The notes beneath the pieces are model-generated. The model saw only the letters and a program-made list of their open reading frames with translations. It was not told the DNA's origin and did not search any database. A stretch of 41,242 bases of DNA from a virus, in the IMG/VR virus record IMGVR_UViG_3300034072_001178, positions 1 to 41,242 of that record. The stretch is one strand, 5' to 3'. This document shows, piece after piece, positions 32,356-39,813 of the stretch. Position 1 is the first letter of the stretch. Every line of letters starts with the position of its first letter. The position numbers were made by a program, and so were the translations under genes.

Positions 32356-32796
32356 TTAGACCAAGTACGTGTGTGATCCGTAGACCTTCACGACCGCGAG
32401 TTTCATTTTGCCTAGGGCCGACTTCTTGACCAGCTTGTGATTGTAGAAGAACTTGGCTTTGGTAGAGGGTCGCTCCTTTTCAGCCACAAACTTGACCACC
32501 ATTTTCTTGATCTCCTTGAAACGCTTGCTGGCAAGCTTCTTGGCAGTGGGTTTGATCTTGAAGCAATGGTACTGGCGAGGTGCGGAGACAGCTTTGTACA
32601 GCTGATCTACGCTGTGTGCTTTGGCACGGTTGTAAACGGTAGACAGCACCAAGTGGGCTGCTGTCATGTCTGTGTTGTCTTCACAGTACACGACCCACGC
32701 GACGGCGTCGAGTTTTTGCTCGTACGTCTTGGCAAATGCGCTTTGACCAAACATCATCATCAAAGCAGCAACAACTGCGATCAAGATACGGTTCAT
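32356..32796 (-). CDS. Sec-exported cell-wall hydrolase (SleB/CwlJ-like), candidate endolysin
   Basis: A 146-residue protein. Residues 1-22 are a clear signal peptide (MNRILIAVVAALMMMFG, cleavage after AFA). The mature part resembles the SleB/CwlJ hydrolase family: AWVVYCEDN with the candidate catalytic Glu39, then LVLSTVYNRAK, then APRQYHCF where the family has its Gln-Phe motif, and a final KAKFFYNHK strand. The activity would be cleavage of peptidoglycan glycan strands in the periplasm. ATG 32796 has GAAGGAG upstream; the in-frame start at 32823 would precede that site. It is short and truncated compared with full SleB proteins, as phage enzymes often are. A virion- or host-modifying role is the alternative to lysis. 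Confidence 0.65.
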   Translation of the reverse strand: MNRILIAVVAALMMMFGQSAFAKTYEQKLDAVAWVVYCEDNTDMTAAHLVLSTVYNRAKAHSVDQLYKAVSAPRQYHCFKIKPTAKKLASKRFKEIKKMVVKFVAEKERPSTKAKFFYNHKLVKKSALGKMKLAVVKVYGSHTYLV

Positions 32797-33020
32797 AACA
32801 GACTCCTTCAGAGGGACAGACAAATAGGGTTAGTGGGAGGGCACAATCAGTAGCGTTGTGCGTTGGTCAACATAAGAAGTACGCAGCCATTGAAAAACTG
32901 CGAAAGTGGGCGATGGTGTGAAATTGAAGATGGTGCTGTGTATGTGTAACCTTTCCTATAAGAAATGTCTCCTGCAGTGCTATCGGAATCGATCGCAACC
33001 ATTTATCGCAGGAGCGTAGA

Positions 33021-33455
33021 ATGAACAAGAAACATCTGTACTCACCGAACGACGACATTCCAATCTCTGTCAAGCCTTCGGTGGCAGAACCTGCGCCAGC
33101 TCCAGCGGCTGACATTAAAACCTTCACCCTGAGCAAACAGGTGAAGGACATATTCTCGATCGACAAAACGCCTTTGGTACCCAACCCCGCCACACTGCTG
33201 TCGGTAGGGCAGTTTGAACACGCATACCTCAAACAGCTGGAGTCGTTGATCTACAACGACATGGAGTGTCTGGACTCAGGCACACTGATGACCATCACCT
33301 CCTTGAGCGACATTGTGAAAGCCACCCACCGACCCATCAGACTGATGAGTCAGGCGTATCGTAAGAAACTGCCTACACTATGCAAAGTGCTCAACCAGTT
33401 TTATGCCGAGAACCACAAGGTCATCCGCGGCATTGCTGATCAACTCGCTAATTAA
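33021..33455 (+). CDS. Unrecognised small protein
   Basis: A 144-residue protein: a Pro/Ala-rich flexible N-terminus (about 1-32), then a helical body with several Lys and Leu residues. No membrane segment. ATG 33021 has CAGGAG upstream. It is followed after 10 bases by the four-helix membrane protein, so the pair is probably co-transcribed with RNase H (33865). Possible lysis-control protein from position; unproven. Confidence 0.7.
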   Translation: MNKKHLYSPNDDIPISVKPSVAEPAPAPAADIKTFTLSKQVKDIFSIDKTPLVPNPATLLSVGQFEHAYLKQLESLIYNDMECLDSGTLMTITSLSDIVKATHRPIRLMSQAYRKKLPTLCKVLNQFYAENHKVIRGIADQLAN

Positions 33456-33465
33456 GGAGCAGGCC

Positions 33466-33846
33466 ATGTTGATGACCTTCACCTGCATCCTTTTCTTGTT
33501 GTCGTTGGGTTTGGTCTTGTTGGCCAGCCACTACTACAACCGGGTCAAAAACCGGGCATCGGCGCTGTTGCTTTTGGTCATGATGGTCGTGATGGTCTGG
33601 ATGACAATACTGATTCCACCTGTGAACCAGTTTGTCACCCCAGTCATCTCCATCGTGACCAAGTACTTGGAACCAATCATCTTAGGGGTGTTGTTTGTAC
33701 TCACCTTGGCTGTGATGTGGACGGTGGATAGCATAACCCTGCTGCGGACAAAACGCTTACAGGGTGTGATTTACTTCACGGCAATGCTCACCGCTTTGTT
33801 GCTGGGTGGTGGACTGACAGTCAGCCTCTCAGCTATCTCGTACTAA
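33466..33846 (+). CDS. Four-helix membrane protein, holin candidate
   Basis: A 126-residue integral membrane protein. Hydrophobic segments lie near residues 2-21, 30-50, 62-86 and 100-123, separated by short basic loops (YYNRVKNR, LLRTKRLQ). ATG 33466 has AAGGAG at good spacing; the in-frame start at 33403 overlaps the previous gene and is less likely. Small size, several membrane helices and proximity to the exported hydrolase make it the best holin candidate in the window, although the two genes are on opposite strands. Other inner-membrane roles cannot be excluded. Confidence 0.65.
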   Translation: MLMTFTCILFLLSLGLVLLASHYYNRVKNRASALLLLVMMVVMVWMTILIPPVNQFVTPVISIVTKYLEPIILGVLFVLTLAVMWTVDSITLLRTKRLQGVIYFTAMLTALLLGGGLTVSLSAISY

Positions 33847-33864
33847 GAACAACAACTGGTATAT

Positions 33865-35301
33865 ATGAAAGCAATTTTCAATTGTGACGGTGCTTGTCGA
33901 CCCAACCCTGGGTTTGGTGGGTACGGCATCTTTGGTTATACGTTCCAAGAGGCCAAACGCCCTAAGAACACCAAACACCCCCTCAAGGATAAATTCAACT
34001 TCACGCACGAAGGTATCTTAACCACCAAAGGTACAGAACCGATTGAAGTTGTTAGTATCTTGGAGTTTATCCGAGCTTGTAATAACCCAAAGACCACCAA
34101 CAACGAAAATGAGCTCAAAGCCACGCTGCACGTGCTGGAGTTGGTTCACGAGCGTGTTGAGTGGACGGAAGTCACGATCATCACGGACAGTGAGTATGTG
34201 GTCAAGGGTATCAATGAGAACCTGGCCAAATGGGAAACCAACGGCTACAAGAAGGTCGGTGGCATGCCGATTGCCTACACCGATGACTGGGTGTCTATCA
34301 ACCTGTACTGCAAAGCTCTGGCCGAGCGTGGCTGCAAAGTCACCGTCAAGTGGGTCAAAGGTCACAGTGGTGACTACGGCAACGACATCGCGGACTACTA
34401 CTCGGTGATCGGTTCTAATGCGGCTCTCTACCAGTTCGAGAACCCCACCGGTGAGTTCCGCACAGACATCTACACAAGTGAGATGCCTTATGCGGAGTAC
34501 AAGAAATCCTACACCAAGGACTTTGTGTTCCACTTCAAGGACCTGTTCTTCAGCTCCTCACCATCGGTTCAAGACAGCAACTACTGCTTTGTTTCGGCCA
34601 ACGAAGACGAAGCGGAAATCGGCAAGCGCGACAACACCACGATCTTCTTGGCCAACCACGGCCAAGTGCCAGAGTTCATCAACCGCATCAAGGCCTTCTA
34701 CCGCAACCTGCCACGTCAGTACGTGACAACTTGCTCGATGAAGCTGTCCAAGCTGGAAAACCGCGACATGTTGCGCATGGGTGAGTACGTGGCGGTGGAA
34801 TATCTGCTGGTGCCAATTGCCCGCAACAACCGCATGACGTACGGTTTGGTGGACTCCGCCTCTAACACAGCCGGGGCCTTCTTGCAAGAGAACTCGATGG
34901 ACTTCCCTTTCATTGCCAGTGTGGCCAAGGTCCACGAGGTGATGTCCTGTCCAGACCTGTCGTCGGTACCTAAACTCAATGTCTGGGATGTCACCGACAA
35001 GTTTGTGAAAGACGGCAAGCTGACCCTATCTAACAAAGATAAATTTGTTGATTTCACATACCTGACGGAAGGGCAATTGGTGCTCACGCAGCGTCTGATG
35101 GCCAGTGTAGGAGCGGACATTCCGAGCTACTTGGCGCTGAAGAAGATCGAGGAAGAAATTGAACGGGTTGAAGTCATCCTTCAAGGCTCGAACAACAACA
35201 ACCTCTACACGCTGTTCGTGCGTATCACGACCACCAATAGGCAGTTGTATTCGCTCAATGTGGTGAACAAGTACCTTGCGGTGGCCACGCGTCCTTGCTG
35301 A
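33865..35301 (+). CDS. RNase HI with long C-terminal extension
   Basis: A 478-residue protein whose first 185 residues are an RNase HI domain: D8 in FNCDGACRPNPG, E83 in NNENELKA, D108 in ITDSEYVV, the KGHSG loop (H167) and D177 in GNDIADYYS form the full D-E-D-D set. It should cleave RNA in RNA-DNA hybrids, removing primers or R-loops in phage replication. The C-terminal 290 residues have no domain I recognise and are unusual for a phage RNase H; they may mediate substrate or replisome binding. The domain contains an insert near 29-70 compared with the compact E. coli enzyme. ATG 33865 lacks a strong Shine-Dalgarno site (AAGAACAAC upstream). Confidence 0.85.
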   Translation: MKAIFNCDGACRPNPGFGGYGIFGYTFQEAKRPKNTKHPLKDKFNFTHEGILTTKGTEPIEVVSILEFIRACNNPKTTNNENELKATLHVLELVHERVEWTEVTIITDSEYVVKGINENLAKWETNGYKKVGGMPIAYTDDWVSINLYCKALAERGCKVTVKWVKGHSGDYGNDIADYYSVIGSNAALYQFENPTGEFRTDIYTSEMPYAEYKKSYTKDFVFHFKDLFFSSSPSVQDSNYCFVSANEDEAEIGKRDNTTIFLANHGQVPEFINRIKAFYRNLPRQYVTTCSMKLSKLENRDMLRMGEYVAVEYLLVPIARNNRMTYGLVDSASNTAGAFLQENSMDFPFIASVAKVHEVMSCPDLSSVPKLNVWDVTDKFVKDGKLTLSNKDKFVDFTYLTEGQLVLTQRLMASVGADIPSYLALKKIEEEIERVEVILQGSNNNNLYTLFVRITTTNRQLYSLNVVNKYLAVATRPC

Positions 35302-35349
35302 GGGAATTTGATCACGGTTTCCCCTTAACCCTTTTTTGTAGAGGTCCCT

Positions 35350-36027
35350 ATGTCCCTGCTCAATCCCATCGTTGCCAAGTTCTTGATGAATCCCGGCGTG
35401 GCCCAAGAGGTCTACATGTGCCCCAACACCAAGAGCCACGCTGTGGTGGACCTGACGTTCTTCAAGAACGACACGACCACTTCCAGCAAGATCGCTGTGG
35501 CGCTGGCCTCCGAGTCCAACCCCGGTGCTCTGACCATGGTGGACTACTTCATCGACGACATCGAGCTGATCGGTGAAGTCAACTCCGCCGAACTGACCAA
35601 GGTGATGGTGGGTGCTGGTGAACGCCTGTTCATCCAAGTGCTGGATGGCTCGCCCGTGTCGGTGCGCATCTCCGGCGTGGAAGAAAACAACAGCAAGGTC
35701 CTCAAGGCCGGTCGCCTGGCCGCTGCTGCTGTGAACGGCACTTCGCAAGTGCAAGTGTTCGACTCCTCGGTGTTCGCCAATGCCGCCTACACCTCCACAT
35801 CGATCACCATCTTCAACACGTCCAACACCGAAAACGCCAAGGTGGAAATGTGGATCTCTTCGAGCGCCACACCCACCAACGCCGACAAGGTGATGATGGT
35901 GACCATCCCCATGGAAGACACCACCATCGTGGAAAACGTGCTGCTGCTGCCCAACGAAAAGATCTTCGTTGCCAGCGAAGTGGCCGGCGTGGAATACTTC
36001 GTCAACGGCGTTGTGATCCGTCAGTAA
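35350..36027 (+). CDS. Duplicated beta-sandwich virion protein (decoration-like)
   Basis: A 225-residue, almost all-beta protein built from two related halves: residues about 15-110 and 125-223 share the order F-x-N, S/A-K-I/V-x-V/M, an acidic strand, then a Gly/Pro-Asn-E-R/K-I/L-F strand and a final G-V-strand. Codon use is extremely C/G-ending, as for abundant proteins. ATG 35350 has AGAGG upstream. The fold pattern and bias fit a capsid-decorating or fibre-associated structural protein; the exact role is inference. It is a single-gene unit followed by hairpins. Confidence 0.65.
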   Translation: MSLLNPIVAKFLMNPGVAQEVYMCPNTKSHAVVDLTFFKNDTTTSSKIAVALASESNPGALTMVDYFIDDIELIGEVNSAELTKVMVGAGERLFIQVLDGSPVSVRISGVEENNSKVLKAGRLAAAAVNGTSQVQVFDSSVFANAAYTSTSITIFNTSNTENAKVEMWISSSATPTNADKVMMVTIPMEDTTIVENVLLLPNEKIFVASEVAGVEYFVNGVVIRQ

Positions 36028-36078
36028 GGCAATAGGCCCACAGGGTCTTGAGGTTGGGTCTTAGACCCGCAATGCATA

Positions 36079-36114
36079 CACCCAACTCCTTGCTGCCAAG
36101 CTGGGAGTTGGGTG
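36079..36114 (+). terminator. Terminator-like hairpin with complementary downstream segment
   Basis: An 11-bp inverted repeat (36079-36089 and 36104-36114) follows the decoration-like gene after about 50 bases. No T tract follows. Its loop (36095-36103, GCCAAGCTG) is exactly complementary to 36132-36140, so an alternative pairing or pseudoknot is possible. A further small hairpin lies at 36145-36162. Confidence 0.5.
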
Positions 36115-36228
36115 AGCGATAAAATCATCAACAGCTTGGCTATCATCTGAATTGTTTCAGATCAACCCCTTTAGGCAGCGTAATTCAGCGCTACCTACCC
36201 ATTCACTTACGGAAAAAAGGAAACTGCG

Positions 36229-37047
36229 ATGTTTGACGATCTCGCAAATGACTCGGGGTTCTCGGTGGACAGCGTCGAGAAAAGCTCGCAACAAAGCCAG
36301 CAACAAAACCAATCTTCGGGCTACCAGAACCAACGCCAAGAAGGCGGAGGTTACAACGGCGGCAACTATGGTAACAACAACAGTGGTTACCAGAACCGTC
36401 AAAACGGCTACGGTGGCAACGGCGGTGGCGGCGGTTATCAACAACGTCAGGGTGGCAACGGCGGTGGTGGCTATCAACAACGCCAAGGCGGTGGTTTCCA
36501 GCGCAAACCTGATGAAGTCTCGCCTCCCTATCTGCCGGTGGTGATGTTCGTGGAAAAGGACATGCCTTCTGACGTCAAGCAGAAGTTCTACCAGCTGGCC
36601 TCCAAGCTGATCGGCAAAGGCTACACCGTGCGCCTGAACTCGGACGATCCCGACTTCGTCAAGCAGGTGCAATCGCTGTCGTCCAAGAACGTGGAACTGT
36701 ACCTGCCATGGCGCAACTTCAACCAGTTGGAAAGTAAGCATACCTACAACACCTTGACTGCCATGGACGTGGCCCAGCGCAACTTCCAAGGCTGGGAAAA
36801 GATCCCTGACGCTGTCAAGGCCATCTTGGCAGCACAGGTGCGTATGGTCTTTGGTGACCGCAACAATTCGATCGCTTTGATGGTCATCACCTACTCGGGT
36901 GACGGCGCATCGCGTATCGCTGAACTGACCAAGGACACCGGCCGGGTCTCGTTCATCATCAAGATGGCTTGCACATACGGCTTCTCGGTCGTGAACATGG
37001 GCAAGCAATCCTCTGAAAGTTTGCTCCAGAAGTACTTCGACCTGTGA
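36229..37047 (+). CDS. SLOG-like protein with Gly/Gln/Asn/Tyr-rich N-terminal tail
   Basis: A 272-residue protein. Residues about 20-93 are low-complexity (Gly, Gln, Asn, Tyr, Arg with repeated GGYQQRQGG), resembling prion-like/RGG tails that drive condensation or RNA binding. Residues about 101-258 follow the plan of the SLOG (DprA/LOG-type) Rossmann superfamily: MFVEKDMP strand, ASKLIGKGYTVRLNSDDPDF where the glycine-rich SGGADGAD motif would be, VELYLPWRNFN, an RMVFGD element, VITYSGDGA, and ACTYGFSVVNM. The nucleotide-loop glycines are replaced, so classical ligand binding may be lost. Codon use is strongly C-ending, suggesting abundance. ATG 36229 has AAAAAAGGAAA upstream. It forms a unit with 37076-37951. 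Confidence 0.65.
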   Translation: MFDDLANDSGFSVDSVEKSSQQSQQQNQSSGYQNQRQEGGGYNGGNYGNNNSGYQNRQNGYGGNGGGGGYQQRQGGNGGGGYQQRQGGGFQRKPDEVSPPYLPVVMFVEKDMPSDVKQKFYQLASKLIGKGYTVRLNSDDPDFVKQVQSLSSKNVELYLPWRNFNQLESKHTYNTLTAMDVAQRNFQGWEKIPDAVKAILAAQVRMVFGDRNNSIALMVITYSGDGASRIAELTKDTGRVSFIIKMACTYGFSVVNMGKQSSESLLQKYFDL

Positions 37048-37075
37048 GCACCCACCAACCTCAACGGAGAAACCA

Positions 37076-37951
37076 ATGTCCCGTAACAACCGCGTGCGTG
37101 AATACAACCCCACCCAGCCGGCGCAACAACAACAGCCCAAGGAAGCTGAAAAGACAGCAACACAAGGCGCCGACGTGGATGCTGCGCTGGATCAACAGGC
37201 ACTTCAACCCAATGGCGCTGCTGGTGATCAACCCACTGGTGAGCAACAAGGTCAAGCGCAAGAAGGCCAAGCTGTGGAAGGTGACGCCGCTGCTGGTGAT
37301 CAACTGACTGAAGGTCAAGCAGACGCTGGTCACGCGGCTGAACAACCCGAACGTCTGGGCGATGCACCGAACCAACCCACCGAAACCGATCTGCAACACA
37401 TCGGTGATGTGGCGCTGGACATGCAAGTTGGCCAAGAGCCGGAAAACACCAAGCGTGGTGAGACGGCTCCTGTCGCCATCCTGGACGAAGCCGGTTTCAT
37501 CCCCCAACCCTCCGAAATCCCTCAACACCTCGCCACACGCATCATGAAAACCGTCGAACGCGATCTGATCAGCTACATGGAATCTGTGGACCCCAAAAAG
37601 TCGGTGTCCGCTGAGCACGGCGCCGAATGGCAATACAGCCTGTTCCAGACCATCAAGCGCGTGGTCAACAACCCCAACCCTGAAGAGTTCAAGGTCGAGT
37701 GGGCCGCGCTGCTGGCGTTCTTCCACAAGCATGCCGATGCGATGTTCAACGAGAACTACATGTTCCGCTTCCAGGCCAACTGGAAGGGCTCGCCCAAGGA
37801 CTTCAACCAGTTCCGCCACCTGGTGTACATGGCCATCCGCACTGCCAACCCCGCTACCCGCAAGCAGGAATTCGAGCTGTGCAACTTTGCGCGCGCCTCG
37901 TCCATCCTGCCTTCGGCCGCTGTCAACAACCTGATCAACTTCTACAGCTGA
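37076..37951 (+). CDS. Protein with acidic Gln/Ala-rich N-terminal tail and helical C-terminal domain
   Basis: A 291-residue protein. Residues 1 to about 125 are low-complexity and acidic (Gln, Ala, Gly, Glu, Asp), surely disordered; residues about 140-291 form a helical domain rich in aromatic residues (EWQYSLFQTIKRVV, AFFHKHADAMF, FRFQANW). No family is recognised. ATG 37076 lies 28 bases after the SLOG-like gene with ACGGAGAAACC upstream. The pairing of two disordered-tail proteins, both with highly biased codons, suggests that they act together, perhaps in an abundant intracellular assembly; that is inference. Confidence 0.7.
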   Translation: MSRNNRVREYNPTQPAQQQQPKEAEKTATQGADVDAALDQQALQPNGAAGDQPTGEQQGQAQEGQAVEGDAAAGDQLTEGQADAGHAAEQPERLGDAPNQPTETDLQHIGDVALDMQVGQEPENTKRGETAPVAILDEAGFIPQPSEIPQHLATRIMKTVERDLISYMESVDPKKSVSAEHGAEWQYSLFQTIKRVVNNPNPEEFKVEWAALLAFFHKHADAMFNENYMFRFQANWKGSPKDFNQFRHLVYMAIRTANPATRKQEFELCNFARASSILPSAAVNNLINFYS

Positions 37952-37968
37952 TCGGCCAGTGACGACAT

Positions 37969-38004
37969 CACCTGCATCCATCCTCTTAGGGGTGGATGCA
38001 GGTG
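37969..38004 (+). terminator. Terminator
   Basis: A perfect 12-bp inverted repeat (37969-37980 and 37993-38004) followed by TGTTCATTTTC, ending the two-gene unit 36229-37951. Confidence 0.8.
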
Positions 38005-38074
38005 TGTTCATTTTCTTACTCCAAAGGGTCTATGGTTTGATTTTTGTAACCGATACCTACTAAGAGACCTTTGT

Positions 38075-38485
38075 ATGTCCAAGCGCAATCAATACACCTA
38101 CCACCAAGATGGAGAAGTGCCTGATCCTGACGACGGAATGATCTTTGTGTTTGGCTCCAACCTGGCTGGTCTGCACGGCAAAGGTGCTGCGCTGGTGGCC
38201 AAGCACATGTACGGTGCTGAACAGTTTGTGGGAGAAGGCATTACCGGCTCCGCATATGCCCTACCCACCAAAGACCGCTGGTTGCGTGTACGCAACGTCT
38301 ATGATGTCAAACGCAGCGTCTGTGACTTCTTGCGCTATGCCAAGGAGCATCCTGACAAGAAGTTCTTTGTCACAGCAATCGGAACAGGTCTTGCCGGTTT
38401 TAAGCACCACGATGTTGCGCCCATGTTCCGGGGCGCTCCCACTAACTGCAATTTTCCAAAGCCGTGGAGAGTCTTTTTAGAGTGA
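38075..38485 (+). CDS. Macro-like phage protein (A1S_2505-type)
   Basis: A 136-residue protein with the FVFGSNLAGLHGKGAA motif (residues 29-44), followed by YGAEQFVGEGITGSAYALPTKD, and the FVTAIGTGLAGFKHHDVAPMF segment. This set matches the small macro-domain-like family found in many phages (often annotated A1S_2505). Macro folds bind ADP-ribose and related nucleotides, so a role in NAD/ADP-ribose metabolism or in countering host ADP-ribosylation defence is possible, but activity in this subfamily is not established to my knowledge. Start ATG 38075 has AAGAGA upstream. Single-gene unit between two terminators. Confidence 0.7.
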   Translation: MSKRNQYTYHQDGEVPDPDDGMIFVFGSNLAGLHGKGAALVAKHMYGAEQFVGEGITGSAYALPTKDRWLRVRNVYDVKRSVCDFLRYAKEHPDKKFFVTAIGTGLAGFKHHDVAPMFRGAPTNCNFPKPWRVFLE

Positions 38486-38578
38486 CACAATCGCTGTACA
38501 AGCAATCAAAACAATCCAAGGGTATGTTGGTATACCCTACGGCAAAATAATCGCTCACAGAGCGTTTAACGGCAAAAG

Positions 38579-38619
38579 AAAACACCTACCCTGGCCGTGC
38601 TGGCTGGGGTAGGTGTTTT
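38579..38619. terminator. Strong bidirectional terminator
   Basis: A 13-bp inverted repeat (38579-38591 and 38607-38619) with T runs on the plus side and A runs on the left, so it can end transcription from both the macro-like gene and the minus-strand gene ending at 38628. Confidence 0.85.
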
Positions 38620-38627
38620 TTACTGCG

Positions 38628-39074
38628 TTATGCCGCTTGGGCAGTCTTGACAGAGTCAATCCAGGTGCACAGCTCTTCCAAGAAGATCAAGCGGTGTGAC
38701 ATAGCTGACAAGGGGACCATGGTGTCGTGCACGATCACATTGATCGTTTCCATGGTACGCCACTGCAGACGTTTGTCCGCAAAGATGCGAACCATTTTTC
38801 CAAGGATCGAGTGTTCCAACACAGCGGTGTAGAACTCATCGTTGTAGTGGACCGACGGAATCGGGCGCTCGCATTCAATCCACTCGTAGATCTCCAACAC
38901 CACTTCGTGCAAATGGTCTTTGGGGAAATGGTTACGCATCCAGCTGTCAGACGGCAAGTCTAACTGAAGGATGATAGCAAGCTTAGCGTTCAGTGCTTGA
39001 AGATCAGCACCAACGTAAGCAAACTGCTTAGCTAGTAGATCGCGCACCTTCTGGCGAAATTCGGTGTTGTTCAT
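38628..39074 (-). CDS. Unrecognised helical protein
   Basis: A 148-residue all-helical soluble protein rich in Leu, Ile, Glu and His. No motif I recognise. Its ATG (39074) lies 47 bases inside the upstream gene, so the two are translationally coupled. Last gene of the unit before the bidirectional terminator. Confidence 0.7.
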   Translation of the reverse strand: MNNTEFRQKVRDLLAKQFAYVGADLQALNAKLAIILQLDLPSDSWMRNHFPKDHLHEVVLEIYEWIECERPIPSVHYNDEFYTAVLEHSILGKMVRIFADKRLQWRTMETINVIVHDTMVPLSAMSHRLIFLEELCTWIDSVKTAQAA

Positions 39075-39681
39075 ATTGGTTTAGGTTCAAAGGCTCTAGA
39101 TGGAGATTGCGGTTGATGGCTAAAGTGAGTTTTGCTGCCAAGAAGGCATACTCTTGCTCAATGCCGTTGTAGGCTTTGTGAAAGTCGTACAGGTCTTCGA
39201 TCATCGGCTGACGCACCAGGCTGGACACCGAGTGGGTGAACGATGGGTTAAAGACCGTAAGGGTCACATAGGGAACACCTCGGTCGTAGGTGTAGCAGCA
39301 GCTGCCAGCCAAGCTCAGCTCGCTGCCACCCAAGGTGCGGGCAAAGACTTCACTGCCCAGATGCTCCAGTACCAAGTGGGTGAGAATGATCGGACTGAAA
39401 TCCGCAGCCAGCACAGAGTGACCTGTGCTGGTGCGGCGAAACTGTTCGATTTGTTCAACGGGCAATGCCAACCATTGCTTTAGCAAGCCACGCACTTGCT
39501 GGGCCACCGACATCTGACGCGCCCAAGTCACAACACCCGTGACGCAGCGCTCGATCGCTAACTGCTCATCGAGGCTTCCTTGTACGGCGTGGTGCAGCTG
39601 TAAAAGGATACCTGCAACAGGGGTGCTCTGTGCAGACAAAACGTCTTCGGCGGTCTTCATTACTACTACAAAATCACGCAT
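39028..39681 (-). CDS. Unrecognised protein
   Basis: A 217-residue protein: helical first half (QQVRGLLKQWL), a central Cys-Cys-Tyr strand region (SCCYTYDRGVPYVTLTV) and a helical C-terminus. No family is recognised. ATG 39681 has AAGAAAGAGG upstream; a second ATG at 39657 is in frame. It overlaps the following gene by 47 bases. Function unknown. Confidence 0.7.
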   Translation of the reverse strand: MRDFVVVMKTAEDVLSAQSTPVAGILLQLHHAVQGSLDEQLAIERCVTGVVTWARQMSVAQQVRGLLKQWLALPVEQIEQFRRTSTGHSVLAADFSPIILTHLVLEHLGSEVFARTLGGSELSLAGSCCYTYDRGVPYVTLTVFNPSFTHSVSSLVRQPMIEDLYDFHKAYNGIEQEYAFLAAKLTLAINRNLHLEPLNLNQYEQHRISPEGARSTS

Positions 39682-39783
39682 GGGGTAAACCTCTTTCTTG
39701 ATTAAAGTGATGCAAAATGCTGGGATGGTCCAGCGTTTATTACGGTCCTTCTTACGGGTACTACGTTACAACAAAGGCAAAGC

Positions 39784-39807
39784 TGGAAGACCCACAACGG
39801 TCTTCCA
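39784..39807 (-). terminator. Terminator
   Basis: A 9-bp perfect inverted repeat with a 6-base loop, seven bases after the stop of the minus-strand gene ending at 39814, followed on that strand by a T-containing tract. Confidence 0.65.
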
Positions 39808-39813
39808 TGGGAA

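Noticed and set aside
6184-32826. Single CTATTTG matches on the minus strand (near 6191, 16824 and 32821) as further copies of the fibre-gene element
   Set aside because: A 7-base match is expected several times by chance in a window this size, spacing to starts differs, and the flanking AA/GA bases of the fibre element are missing.
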